DNA of 21,202 bases from Candidatus Rifleibacteriota bacterium (GCA_017526725.1 JAFXRA010000081.1:1-21202); one strand, 5' to 3'. Counted from the first letter of the stretch, positions 1 to 7,985 are shown. The notes: generated by a model from the letters alone, not told the origin. A program made the numbers and translations.

Positions 1-1106
1 TGGAGAAAACCAACCGAAGCTATATTTCTTTAGATGATTTAAACGACAGAAATCTTGCGAAAACTGACCCTGAATTGTTTTTGCAGTTACATAAGCCACC
101 TATTCTTATTGATGAAGTTCAGTATGCCCCAGAGTTATTTACTTATATTAAAATTCACGTTGATAAAAATGGAAATCCAGGTGATTTTTGGCTAACTGGT
201 TCGCAAATTTTTAAGCTAATGCGTGGTGTTCAAGAATCTCTTGCAGGAAGGGTAGCTCTTCTTTCATTATCTTCATTATCACAGGCAGAAATTAACGGTG
301 GAAATTCAACCCCTTTTATATTAGATACTGATTTACTTTTGGCTAGAAAAAACGAAAGGAAAGAAGCTGATACTACAGATATTTTCAAACGAATATTTGC
401 TGGTTCCATGCCTGCAATAATTAGTCATAAAAATACAAACAGTCAGATTTTTTATAGTAGTTATTTAAATACATATATAGAAAGAGATGTTAAAGAACTT
501 GTTGATAACATTGATTCTTTAAAATTTTTCCGTTTTATTACCTCTGTTGCTGCTAGGTGTGGTCAGTTATTAAATGTTGCTGATATTTCAAGAGATGCTG
601 ATATAAACCAAAAACAGGCTAAAAATTGGCTTGGTTTGCTAGAATCATTAGGCATAATCTTTTATCTGCATCCTTTTTCAAATAATTTATTAAAGCGGTT
701 AGTAAAAGCCCCTAAACTCTATTTCTATGATACAGGCTTAATTTGTTATTTAACAAAATGGAGTAGTGCAGAAACATTAGAAAGCGGTGCTATGAATGGT
801 GCTGTTTTAGAAAATTATGTTGTTTCTGAAATTATTAAGACATTTTTGAATTCAGGGAAAGAGCCTTTCATTTATTATTACCGAGACAAAGATGCAAAAG
901 AAATAGATTTAATATTAGAGCATGATGGAGTTATTAATCCAATAGAAATAAAAAAGACATCTAATCCAAGCAAAGAATTAACAAAAGTGTTTGATCTTTT
1001 AAAAAACTCATCTGTTCCTTGCTCAAAAGGTGCAATTATTTGTATGAAATCTGATTTATCTTTTATAGATAGGAATAATTTTATTGTACCTGTTTGGATG
1101 ATTTAA
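1..1106 (+). CDS. DUF4143-family AAA ATPase, 5' end missing
   Basis: The reading frame is open from the window edge (codon phase begins at base 3), so the true start and the Walker A segment lie upstream. The TTG at 75 is internal: the residues before it (ETNRSYISLDDLNDRNLAKTD and onward) match the linker that follows Walker A in this family. Visible parts are a Walker B-like ILIDEVQYAPEL, a sensor-like WLTGSQ, a helical middle with YIERDV, the family motif LYFYDTGLICYLT, and a C-terminal PD-(D/E)XK-like stretch (EIDLILEHDG then PIEIKK). Such proteins are predicted ATPases fused to a nuclease-like fold. Their role is poorly defined and they are often patchily distributed. The downstream SPFH gene has its own ribosome site and a possible promoter, so an operon with it is not implied. 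Family assignment is firm; function is not. Confidence 0.85.
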   Translation, partial: EKTNRSYISLDDLNDRNLAKTDPELFLQLHKPPILIDEVQYAPELFTYIKIHVDKNGNPGDFWLTGSQIFKLMRGVQESLAGRVALLSLSSLSQAEINGGNSTPFILDTDLLLARKNERKEADTTDIFKRIFAGSMPAIISHKNTNSQIFYSSYLNTYIERDVKELVDNIDSLKFFRFITSVAARCGQLLNVADISRDADINQKQAKNWLGLLESLGIIFYLHPFSNNLLKRLVKAPKLYFYDTGLICYLTKWSSAETLESGAMNGAVLENYVVSEIIKTFLNSGKEPFIYYYRDKDAKEIDLILEHDGVINPIEIKKTSNPSKELTKVFDLLKNSSVPCSKGAIICMKSDLSFIDRNNFIVPVWMI

Positions 1107-1151
1107 ACTGAAAAAAGTTTGTGTCTGCCCTGTGAGATGATTTAAAAACTA

Positions 1152-1180
1152 TTGTACATTCTAATAAAATCTGTTAGTAT
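1152..1180 (+). promoter_or_regulatory. Possible sigma70-type promoter for the SPFH gene
   Basis: TTGTAC at 1152-1157 and TAGTAT at 1175-1180 are separated by 17 bases, about 32 bases upstream of the SPFH start. The boxes match consensus at only 3/6 and 4/6 positions in AT-rich DNA, so this is weak. A good ribosome site (GAGG at 1203-1206, seven bases before ATG 1213) follows. Confidence 0.25.
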
Positions 1181-1212
1181 CAAGTAAATGTTTTGAGAAG
1201 TGAGGATAAATA

Positions 1213-2022
1213 ATGCAGGTTTTCTTTCAAGTTCCACAAAGTCATGTCGTTGCTTTAACACGTTTCGGTAAGTTTTCCAGACTGCTGACTCAAGGTCTTC
1301 ATGCAAGAATTCCTTATTTAGAATCTGTATATTATGTTAACTGGGGCAATATTGCCAACAAAGAAGGCTGCTATATTGAACTTACAGAACAGATAATAGA
1401 TACAAAACCAAAAGAATGTCACACAAAAGACAATGTTCCTGTAACAATCGACGCTGCCATTTATTGGAGAATAATAGATGTTGCAAAGGCTTTATTCGAA
1501 GTTGATATTCTGCCTCGTTCTTTAATAGATTCTTGTCTTAACGCTCTTAGAGCAGAAATAGGCAAACTTTCTCTAGACCAGGTTTTGAGTTCTAGACGTG
1601 AGCTTTCAGAAAGAGTTGCTGCTAGTCTCCTAGACATCTCTACCAAATGGGGAGTTTCAATCAGTCGTGTAGAAATTCAGGAATTAAAGACTACTGATGA
1701 TACTGCTGATGCTATGAGAATGGAAATGGCCGCTGAACGCAAGCGCCGTGCAGCAGTTTTAGAAGCTGAAGGTATTGCTGAAGCCAGAAAGAAAACAGCC
1801 GAAGCAGAAGCCTATGCCATAAAAATTAAAGCTGATGCTGAAGCTGAATATATAAATAAACTTTCTGAAACATTAGGTCCTGACCAGGTTAGCAAACTTC
1901 TAATGATTGATAAAATTCTTGAGGGCTACAAAAGCATTTCTCAAAGTCCGTCTAGCAAGGTATTTCTACCGGCCAATGTTCAGACTATTCTTGAAAGTTA
2001 CAATCTTAACCATAAACAGTAA
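1213..2022 (+). CDS. SPFH/band 7 protein of the SLP-2 (paraslipin) type
   Basis: The 269-residue protein begins VFFQVPQSHVVALTRFGKF and continues with GLHARIPYLESV, matching the start of the SPFH domain in stomatin-like protein 2. Around residues 95-125 is LIDSCLNALRAEIGKLSLDQVLSSR, the conserved SPFH oligomerisation region. Residues 165-220 form an Ala/Glu/Lys-rich helix (AERKRRAAVLEAEGIAEARKK), then SSKVFLPANVQT, the usual C-terminal signature. There is no N-terminal membrane segment, and an in-frame stop at 1207-1209 rules out an upstream extension. Like SLP-2, it would have to reach membrane through lipid contacts or a partner. SPFH proteins form ring or cage scaffolds in membrane microdomains. 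The next gene encodes an NfeD-like protein, the classic genetic partner of slipins. Confidence 0.9.
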   Translation: MQVFFQVPQSHVVALTRFGKFSRLLTQGLHARIPYLESVYYVNWGNIANKEGCYIELTEQIIDTKPKECHTKDNVPVTIDAAIYWRIIDVAKALFEVDILPRSLIDSCLNALRAEIGKLSLDQVLSSRRELSERVAASLLDISTKWGVSISRVEIQELKTTDDTADAMRMEMAAERKRRAAVLEAEGIAEARKKTAEAEAYAIKIKADAEAEYINKLSETLGPDQVSKLLMIDKILEGYKSISQSPSSKVFLPANVQTILESYNLNHKQ

Positions 2023-2042
2023 AGTTTAAATAAAAAAACGAA

Positions 2043-2082
2043 ATTCTAAGAACGACAGAAATAATCCTGTCGTTCTTAGAAT
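2043..2082 (+). terminator. Strong 16-bp hairpin between the SPFH and NfeD genes
   Basis: ATTCTAAGAACGACAG (2043-2058) and CTGTCGTTCTTAGAAT (2067-2082) are perfect complements around an 8-base loop. An A-rich tract precedes the left arm; an AT-rich but broken tail (ATTTATATTATT) follows the right arm. This is most simply a terminator, possibly leaky or bidirectional, that lowers transcription of the NfeD gene relative to the SPFH gene. It could instead protect the upstream mRNA. Confidence 0.6.
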
Positions 2083-2124
2083 ATTTATATTATTAAAATA
2101 ATTAAAAGGCAAAGGGGAAGAAAA

Positions 2125-2562
2125 ATGTCTATAGGAATGTCTTTAGTATTTATTGGAATAATTCTTATCTTAGTGGATATCTTCTTTCTCACTGATTTGC
2201 CAACTGTTTTAGCAATTGTATTATTTAGCTTTGCCTTTTATAATACTTTGAATTATGAGCCGTTAATAAATATTACACTTACGCTCATTTTTTTCTTTAT
2301 CTTTTTTATTATATATGTTTCAGTTTGGAAAAAATTAAAATTATATATCATTGATAAATGGCTAGCCAAAGATGTTTATAAAGCAGGAGTATATAATCTT
2401 CCTGGACATCAAGGAACAATTAAATTAATAGAAGATAAAAAAGTGGCTATTATTGATGGCGATGTTTATGCTTTATATGAGGATTACAATATTCCTGAAG
2501 GTGAAAAATTCACTGTAAAAGAAGTTATAGATGGTAAAATAGTTATAGAAAATAATAAATAG
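2125..2562 (+). CDS. NfeD-like membrane protein (partner of SPFH protein)
   Basis: At 145 residues this has the size of a short NfeD protein. The N-terminal half is strongly hydrophobic, with two to three membrane spans (roughly residues 3-25, 28-45 and 50-68). A soluble C-terminal part of about 65 residues has the NfeD OB-fold pattern: GHQGTIKLIEDKKVAIIDGDVYALYEDYNIPEGEKFTV then a closing strand. The start is supported by an AGGGG ribosome site seven bases upstream. NfeD proteins are thought to dock onto SPFH oligomers, and since the adjacent SPFH protein has no membrane span of its own, NfeD may provide its anchor (inference). A hairpin separates the two genes, so their levels may differ. 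No serine protease domain is present, unlike long NfeD proteins. Confidence 0.8.
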   Translation: MSIGMSLVFIGIILILVDIFFLTDLPTVLAIVLFSFAFYNTLNYEPLINITLTLIFFFIFFIIYVSVWKKLKLYIIDKWLAKDVYKAGVYNLPGHQGTIKLIEDKKVAIIDGDVYALYEDYNIPEGEKFTVKEVIDGKIVIENNK

Positions 2563-2600
2563 TTTTTATTGTAGCAAATCCAAAACCTATCACACCGCCT

Positions 2601-2667
2601 CTGATTGCTACGCAATCAGCCCCCTCAGTCACTTCGTGACAGCTCCCCCACCATTCGTGGGGGAGCT
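2601..2667. repeat. Cluster of three adjacent palindromes
   Basis: Three hairpins lie in 67 bases: CTGATTGC-TAC-GCAATCAG (2601-2619), GTCAC-TTC-GTGAC (2628-2640), and an 11-bp stem, AGCTCCCCCAC with GTGGGGGAGCT, around CATTC (2641-2667). All stems are perfect. The C-rich connectors differ sharply from the AT-rich surroundings. The cluster sits where the NfeD gene and the SDR gene converge, so the third hairpin could end transcription from both sides, although its T tail is short (TTTG). The sequence resembles the compact intergenic palindromes found in many copies in some bacterial genomes. It does not share the TGTGGGAC connector of the repeats after position 12131. Confidence 0.65.
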
Positions 2668-2680
2668 TTGCTTGGCGTTA

Positions 2681-3544
2681 TTAATTTTCCAAATACCAAT
2701 CTAGCAAATCATAAATCCAAGTATCTATATTTGAGAATTGAAAGCCTGTTGATTCTGCTTTTGTTGTGTCAAAGGATAGCTTTTCAGTATATCCATTATA
2801 TGGAGCAAAATCACCATTTGGGTCTAATATTGCTTTCTTACCTGTTTTTGTCTCAATATGTTTGATGATATCACGAGTTGAAATCATTCCCTTGGAACTT
2901 CCATTTATACCCCCATTAATCTTTTGGTTAACAAGGTGAGCAATAAGGTTGCCCGCTTCTTTTTCATGAATAAAAGCTATTGGACAATCAAGGTCATCGA
3001 CATTCATTGGTTTTTCTTCTAAAATGTGGTCAATGTAAAACTTCAATCTTCCTGTATAATCATGAGGCCCCATTACAACCGGATATCTCACAAATATGCA
3101 CTGAGAAATATCTAAATATTCCAAAGCTGCTCTTTCTGCCTGGCGCTTACATTCATCATAATCATTAATGCTGAAATTCATCCAGACAAGCTTATGCTCA
3201 CATGTATTAAAACTTTCTTCCTTTATTATTCCTTGAGTTTCGTAGTATACAGAACCAGAAGACATTTGGATATATTTTTTGCAGCGAACATTTTCTAGCA
3301 GATTCTTAACATCATTTGAACAAAACGCAATTTTATCAATAATTACATCAAACTCTCTGTCAGATAATGCTTTTTTAACACTTTCATAATCTGTGCGATC
3401 CATTATTATTTGTTTAGTTGAATCTTTAAAAGGATGCTTGGTTTTTCCTCTAGTTGCAATTGTGACATCATGTCCATCAGCAATTAATTTTTCAACCATT
3501 GGAATTCCAAAAAATCCTGTACCGCCCACTACTAGAACATTCAT
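2681..3544 (-). CDS. Extended SDR family NAD(P)-dependent epimerase/reductase
   Basis: The 287-residue protein opens with MNVLVVGGTGFFG, the Rossmann dinucleotide-binding GGxGFxG motif at residues 7-13. A QMSSGSVYY segment near 93-101 holds the catalytic Ser region, and Tyr129-x3-Lys133 (YDECK) is the SDR catalytic pair. These place it among extended SDRs acting on nucleotide sugars or related substrates. The C-terminal half, which sets substrate choice, has no motif I can tie to a particular sugar. A GAGGAA ribosome site lies just before the ATG. It converges with the NfeD gene and is about 55 bases from the start-distal end of the unknown gene 3600-4280. Isomerase/epimerase is the usual database label; the exact reaction is unknown. 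Confidence 0.8.
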   Translation of the reverse strand: MNVLVVGGTGFFGIPMVEKLIADGHDVTIATRGKTKHPFKDSTKQIIMDRTDYESVKKALSDREFDVIIDKIAFCSNDVKNLLENVRCKKYIQMSSGSVYYETQGIIKEESFNTCEHKLVWMNFSINDYDECKRQAERAALEYLDISQCIFVRYPVVMGPHDYTGRLKFYIDHILEEKPMNVDDLDCPIAFIHEKEAGNLIAHLVNQKINGGINGSSKGMISTRDIIKHIETKTGKKAILDPNGDFAPYNGYTEKLSFDTTKAESTGFQFSNIDTWIYDLLDWYLEN

Positions 3545-3599
3545 CTTTTTTCCTCTACTAATTATTATTATTTTGTAATTACTAATATTAACACAAATT

Positions 3600-4280
3600 T
3601 CAGTCCTGGGGATTCTTGGGGAAAATATTGTTTAATATATTTGCTGCTCTGTACATTAAGTTAATCTTGTCGTTTAATTCACGTCTACCTGGAACAGACA
3701 GCAAAAAGTAATTCTGTTGTCCTTCATATTTGTCATTTCTTACAAAGAACTTAATAAAAACTTTTCTTACATTCTCATTAAAAAATTCTCTTATTGATTC
3801 TTCTGATTTTCCTTGTAATAGAAACTTTGTTGAAAATCCTGTTTCTTTAAATTCTATGTCTTCCATTCCAAATACTTTACCTATTGAATCTGTAAGGGTA
3901 TTTTTCTCCCTAAGATAAAACTGGGGTAAATCCATGTTTTTATTAGTAAACAGACAAAAAGTTTCGCTCTGACGATGTTGGCCTGACCCCTGGAGGTTTT
4001 CAAATATATAGAAATCATAGCCGTCGCGATTCCCTTTGATTTCGTCAATCTTTTGTCCATAAGCTCTTTGCATTAGTTGGAATGAATAAACAGAGCTAGG
4101 AATATCTTTTGCTTCTTTAAAATAGTCAAAACCATTCTTTTTACAATAGGCTTCTATTTCTCTACGTCTTTTTATTTCTTTTTTAAAAGTGAAATATAAA
4201 GGAACAAAAAGAGCTAGAAGCATTGAAAAGAAAACAATAAAAAAAGGTATTATATCATTTTCAAAATCAAAACCATTCAT
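3600..4280 (-). CDS. Membrane-anchored protein of unknown family (paralogue of the protein at 15030-15983)
   Basis: The 226-residue product has one clear N-terminal membrane span (about residues 10-31), followed by a basic stretch KKEIKRRRE and a soluble domain on the cytoplasmic side by the positive-inside rule. The soluble part includes YDFYIFENLQGSGQHRQSETFCLF, LPQFYLREKN and a C-terminal stretch ending in YFLLSVPGRRELNDKINLMYRAANILNNI. I do not recognise a named domain. The order and wording of these blocks are mirrored in the product at 15030-15983 (FPFFYLKDAYFEKNI and an ending with helix LYNKL). The ribosome site is weak (AAAGAAAA). Nothing visible suggests catalysis. Confidence 0.65.
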   Translation of the reverse strand: MNGFDFENDIIPFFIVFFSMLLALFVPLYFTFKKEIKRRREIEAYCKKNGFDYFKEAKDIPSSVYSFQLMQRAYGQKIDEIKGNRDGYDFYIFENLQGSGQHRQSETFCLFTNKNMDLPQFYLREKNTLTDSIGKVFGMEDIEFKETGFSTKFLLQGKSEESIREFFNENVRKVFIKFFVRNDKYEGQQNYFLLSVPGRRELNDKINLMYRAANILNNIFPKNPQD

Positions 4281-4299
4281 TGTTTTTCTTTATTTTAAC

Positions 4300-4334
4300 T
4301 GGATGAGTTGGCGACTTCGTCGCCAACTCATCCA
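4300..4334. repeat. Perfect 16-bp-stem hairpin between genes
   Basis: TGGATGAGTTGGCGAC (4300-4315) pairs perfectly with GTCGCCAACTCATCCA (4319-4334) around the loop TTC. It lies between the end of iorB and the start of the next minus-strand gene. Neither side has a T tract, so it is not a standard intrinsic terminator. It may be an RNA-stabilising or transcription-attenuating hairpin, or one copy of a dispersed palindrome; the TTC triloop recurs at 2633-2635 and 12162-12164. Confidence 0.6.
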
Positions 4335-4354
4335 ATTCATACTACCAACCAAAA

Positions 4355-4933
4355 TTAGGCCATTGCCCAGCCGGCTTCGAAGGCTTTAAGGTTGAGGTCT
4401 AAGAGTTTCTGAGGAACTTTTTCCTTTATGCTTTCAACCCAGAGTTTAGAGTCTATCATAGTCAGCTTGTGGGCAAGCACACCAAGTAGAACTACGTTCA
4501 AGCATTTCTGATTGCCAAGTTCTGTAGCTTTACCGATAGCATCAACACAAATGTTGGCTATTGAGCTTTGGCTCAGTATTTCAGGAATGTTTTCGGGGTA
4601 TTTTTCACTGCCTGCAGAAACAGACATTGGAAGAATCTTCTGGGCGTTTGTAATTACGATTCCATCGGGTTTAAGGAATTCGGCCCATCTGATAGCTTCT
4701 AATTCTTCGAAAGAAAGGACTATATCAGCTTCGCCTTTTCTGATAATAGGAGAAGCAATTTTATCGCCGAAACGAACATGGCTTACGACGCTTCCGCCGC
4801 GCTGGGCCATTCCGTGAATTTCAGATTTCTTAACATCAAAACCAGCTTTCATAGCGCAGTCAGCGATAAGATTACTGGCTAATAAAGTTCCTTGTCCGCC
4901 TACACCGCAAAGTAGAATATTAGTAGTAGTCAT
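4355..4933 (-). CDS. iorB: Indolepyruvate:ferredoxin oxidoreductase, beta (gamma-domain) subunit
   Basis: This 192-residue protein starts MTTTNILLCGVGGQGTLLASNLIADCAMKAG, the GVGGQGxxxA signature of the 2-oxoacid:ferredoxin oxidoreductase gamma domain, followed by KSEIHGMAQRGGSVVSHVRFG, also typical of IorB. The length fits the family. With IorA it oxidatively decarboxylates aryl pyruvates (indolepyruvate, phenylpyruvate, hydroxyphenylpyruvate) to the aryl-CoA, reducing ferredoxin in the cytoplasm; the reverse reaction can make aromatic amino acids. The ATG overlaps the iorA stop by one base (TAATG), implying coupled translation of a 1:1 complex. Confidence 0.93.
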   Translation of the reverse strand: MTTTNILLCGVGGQGTLLASNLIADCAMKAGFDVKKSEIHGMAQRGGSVVSHVRFGDKIASPIIRKGEADIVLSFEELEAIRWAEFLKPDGIVITNAQKILPMSVSAGSEKYPENIPEILSQSSIANICVDAIGKATELGNQKCLNVVLLGVLAHKLTMIDSKLWVESIKEKVPQKLLDLNLKAFEAGWAMA

Positions 4934-6717
4934 TATTTAGCCTCCTCAGTAGCTTGAGTAATCGCAGCCGGTTTGCAGACCTTTGCGCAAAGACCGCAGT
5001 GAACGCAAAGAGCGTAGTTGATCACGGTCTTTCCGTCTTCTGGGCTGATTTCTAATGCGGGGCAACCAAGTTTCATGCACATTCCGCATTTTACGCACTT
5101 GTCTCTGTTGATACTGACTTTGTAAGTTTTGGGCTTATAGCTCTTCAAGAGGAAGCAGGGGCGCTTTGTAATGACTACACTTGGAGACGGGTCTGCCAAA
5201 GCGGTTTTTATGGTTTCTTCCAAAGCTTTTAGGTCGAACGGGTCTACACAAGCTACATGATCTACACCGAGAGCCTTGCAGACAGCTTCTAAGTTAACTG
5301 CTTTTGCTGGTTCGCCTTTTAAAGTCTTGCCGCTTGCTGGATTCGGCTGATGACCGGTCATAGCAGTAATTGAGTTGTCGAGAATAATAGTAACATGGCG
5401 GCCTTTGTTGTAAACGGTGTCTAACAGACCAGTCATGCCAGAATGCATGAAAGTAGATTCGCCGATTACAGCAACAAGCTTGCCGTGAATCTTGTCTTTC
5501 ATGGCTTTTTCCATGCCGAGAGCATTTGTAATAGAAGCACCCATGCAGACTATAGAATGCATAGCATTGTGTGGAGCAAGAGCGCCGAGGCTGTAACAGC
5601 CGATATCGCCTGTAACTGTGCAGTTCAGCTTTCTAAGAGTATAGAAAACGCCACGATGGGGGCAGCCGGGGCATAATACTGGTGGTCTTACAGGAATCTT
5701 TATTCCGGAAGTTAATTTTGCAGATTTTAAGGGCTCTTTATCTGAAAATTCTTTTAATGCGTCATAAATAATATCCGGGTTCAATTCGCTGCATGCTGGA
5801 ATTCTGTCTTTGCCGATGCAGTTTATGCCAGCGGCTCTGACAGCCATTTCCAAGAATGGGTCGTTTTCTTCAATTACTACAACCTGGTCTACTGTTGCAG
5901 CAAATTTTTTGAAGAGTTCTGTTGGGAAGGGCCAGCTCATTCCAACTTTTAAGAAAGAAGCATTTGGAAAAACTTCTTTCGCATGTTGGTAGCTGATTCC
6001 AGAGGTGATAATGCCAAGCTTTTTATCGCCTTTTTCTATGCGGTTAAATTCGCAATTATTGCTGAGTTTTTCTAATTTTGCTGTTCTTGCTTCAACTTTT
6101 TCGTGAAGCTGTTTGGCAATAGCTGGTAATACGCAATACTTGCCCATGTTGCGTTCGAATTCGCGTTCGGGAGCAGTTTCTCTATCACCTAATTCGACTA
6201 CGCCTTCAGAATGGGAAACTCTAGTGGTGGTGCGTATTATAACAGGAGTATCATATTCTTCAGATATTTTTACCGCAGCTTTAACCATGTCTTTTGCTTC
6301 TTGGCTGTTAGTTGGCTCAAAAAGAGGCATTTTAGCCATTCTTGCATAGTTGCGGTTGTCTTGTTCGTTCTGAGAACTGTGAAGGCCTGGGTCATCAGCG
6401 GTAACTATAATCAAAGCAGCGTTGATTCCAGTATAAGAAGATGTAAAAAAAGGGTCAGCAGCAACGTTTAAACCGACGTGCTTCTGTGCACAAATGGAAC
6501 GGGCGCCAGCATAAGCAGCACCAATAACTGTTTCCATAGCTGTCTTTTCGTTAACAGCCCACTGTGCATCAACTTCATCGTATTTGCCTAAGAACTCAAG
6601 AATTTCAGTAGATGGGGTTCCTGGATAAGCAGAAGCAAATCTGATTCCGGCTTCCCATGCGCCTCTGGCAATAGCTGCGTTTCCAGAAAGAAACGCCTTT
6701 TTACCTTTTTGGGTCAT
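4933..6717 (-). CDS. iorA: Indolepyruvate:ferredoxin oxidoreductase, alpha subunit
   Basis: The 594-residue length and domain order fit IorA. The N-terminal pyrimidine-binding domain carries FASAYPGTPSTEILE and NEKTAMETVIGAAYAGARS. A transketolase-C-like middle follows. The TPP-binding domain has PGCPHRGVFYTL, GDIGCYSLGALAPHNAMHSIVCMGASI and GESTFMHSG, with a Mg/TPP-type DNSITAMTGHQPNP. The C terminus has two ferredoxin-like clusters: CVKCGMCMKLGCPA and CVHCGLCAKVCKPAA, for [4Fe-4S] centres. Electrons pass from TPP-bound substrate through these to ferredoxin. A strong AGGAG site six bases before the ATG and a promoter-like pair upstream suggest iorAB is its own transcription unit. Codon composition is richer in GC than the flanking unknown genes. 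The oxygen-sensitive chemistry points to an anaerobe. Confidence 0.95.
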   Translation of the reverse strand: MTQKGKKAFLSGNAAIARGAWEAGIRFASAYPGTPSTEILEFLGKYDEVDAQWAVNEKTAMETVIGAAYAGARSICAQKHVGLNVAADPFFTSSYTGINAALIIVTADDPGLHSSQNEQDNRNYARMAKMPLFEPTNSQEAKDMVKAAVKISEEYDTPVIIRTTTRVSHSEGVVELGDRETAPEREFERNMGKYCVLPAIAKQLHEKVEARTAKLEKLSNNCEFNRIEKGDKKLGIITSGISYQHAKEVFPNASFLKVGMSWPFPTELFKKFAATVDQVVVIEENDPFLEMAVRAAGINCIGKDRIPACSELNPDIIYDALKEFSDKEPLKSAKLTSGIKIPVRPPVLCPGCPHRGVFYTLRKLNCTVTGDIGCYSLGALAPHNAMHSIVCMGASITNALGMEKAMKDKIHGKLVAVIGESTFMHSGMTGLLDTVYNKGRHVTIILDNSITAMTGHQPNPASGKTLKGEPAKAVNLEAVCKALGVDHVACVDPFDLKALEETIKTALADPSPSVVITKRPCFLLKSYKPKTYKVSINRDKCVKCGMCMKLGCPALEISPEDGKTVINYALCVHCGLCAKVCKPAAITQATEEAK

Positions 6718-6760
6718 AAGACACTCCTTTTCCTTTTTGGTAGTTTTATCTATATGGATT

Positions 6761-6789
6761 ATTTTATATTATTTAATACTTAAAGTAAA
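6761..6789 (-). promoter_or_regulatory. Putative sigma70-type promoter of iorAB
   Basis: On the minus strand, TTTACT (6789-6784, 4/6 to consensus) is followed after 17 bases by TAAAAT (6766-6761, 5/6). The start codon of iorA lies about 45 bases downstream with AGGAG between. The AT-rich context raises the chance of a false match. Confidence 0.4.
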
Positions 6790-6848
6790 ATAGAAAAAGG
6801 CTTTGTCTCTTTTGTTGTTGATATTGGTCACCAGGATTCAGTTCACAG

Positions 6849-7979
6849 TTACTGATTGGTGAGGCTGTCGGAAGCTGTGGTTGGAACTGAATCTGGCACC
6901 GGGGTAGGGGCAAGAGTTTCAGATGTGAAGGAAGCTATTTCTGAATTTACCTTAGGTGTTGTAGATGCAATAGCATTGGGGTCTGTGCTGAAAAGATTTT
7001 CGCCTGTTTCTTCAAATCTGAATACAACGTTTAATGGGCCTATGGCGTAGATGTCTTCTGGAACTACCGCGATTAAAATTATCTTGCGGTTAAGTTCCTT
7101 GATTTTGTTGACCATATCATAGAAAGATAGCATAGAACCGTAGGACATGCTTCCGAAACTACCTGTAAGCGGGTTTGCTATCATTCCAACATTAACAACT
7201 TCATGGTTGATTTCATCCATGAAATTCTGCATTATTCGAGCTATTTCAGCTCTATCCAAGGTGCCGTCTATTTCCATAGAGGCAATCTGCTGGTCTTTGT
7301 GGAATATCAAATCGTTGGGCAGAATAATGAATCTGACGTTGCCGAGCTCTTCACCGGCTATAATGTTTTCTGCTGCTATTGCGCCAACAACTAAATCACT
7401 GCTGGAACTGGCTATATGGTTTGCCATCATGTTGAGCTGGTCTTTGTTTTCTGTGAAAAACTCGATTTCAGGCTTTACAACAACATTTCTTCTTCTTACA
7501 TGGTCTGACAACTGAATTATCAGATTAGTAATAGACTTCATGACTTCTTTGGGCTCCTGACCAGCCTTAATAACGGTAATAGCCAGAGGTTCGTCTTTTC
7601 TGAAAGCAACGCTTTCTGTCTCCTTAATCTTAACCTGGGTTGTAAGCCTTTCTACATCAGCAGAAAGAATATTTTTTTCGTTTTCTAATTTTGTCTTTAT
7701 TTCTGAAAGAGCTGCTGATTCAGCTTGAAGTGTATCTATGTCTTTTTTCAGTTTTTCAATAGAGAAAAGTGCCAATCTGACGTCATCAGATAGCATCATT
7801 CCAATACCGAAAGTAGAAAGCGTAATAATTATGCCTGTCGATATAGCTACAAAAAGCGCAGTGAATCTCGGTCTCATGCCAAAAAGACTGAGACGCTTTT
7901 TCCCTACCAAGGTGCCCAAGGCATCGCCAAGGTAGGCTATTACACCGCTTATAACTATAGAAACAATTATATAAAGCAT
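6849..7979 (-). CDS. DUF3084-type membrane protein, last gene of the LPS operon
   Basis: The 376-residue protein has two N-terminal membrane spans (about residues 3-23 and 40-64) joined by a loop with LGTLVGKKRLSLFGMRPRFTALFVAISTG, the conserved DUF3084 signature. A coiled coil follows (about 70-118, with heptad-like KLKKDIDTLQAESAALSEIKTKLENEK), then an alpha/beta domain of about 220 residues and a Pro/Thr/Ser-rich tail from about 335. The coiled coil and C-terminal domain could be periplasmic or cytoplasmic; I cannot decide the topology. It starts six bases after the lptB stop, so it is cotranscribed with the LPS transport genes. No function is established for the family. Position suggests a link to envelope assembly. 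Confidence 0.8.
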   Translation of the reverse strand: MLYIIVSIVISGVIAYLGDALGTLVGKKRLSLFGMRPRFTALFVAISTGIIITLSTFGIGMMLSDDVRLALFSIEKLKKDIDTLQAESAALSEIKTKLENEKNILSADVERLTTQVKIKETESVAFRKDEPLAITVIKAGQEPKEVMKSITNLIIQLSDHVRRRNVVVKPEIEFFTENKDQLNMMANHIASSSSDLVVGAIAAENIIAGEELGNVRFIILPNDLIFHKDQQIASMEIDGTLDRAEIARIMQNFMDEINHEVVNVGMIANPLTGSFGSMSYGSMLSFYDMVNKIKELNRKIILIAVVPEDIYAIGPLNVVFRFEETGENLFSTDPNAIASTTPKVNSEIASFTSETLAPTPVPDSVPTTASDSLTNQ

Positions 7980-7985
7980 TAACTA

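Noticed and set aside
75..1106. TTG at 75 as the real start of the first gene
   Set aside because: The frame is open to the window edge and the upstream residues match the family, so the gene is simply cut by the window.
1104..1119. Terminator after the DUF4143 gene
   Set aside because: The AAACT/AGTTT stem is only five pairs and overlaps the stop codon, with no clear T tract.
2605..2865. Plus-strand ORF of 86 codons
   Set aside because: It begins inside the palindrome cluster and then runs antisense through the SDR gene, whose frame carries conserved motifs. The protein has no recognisable features.
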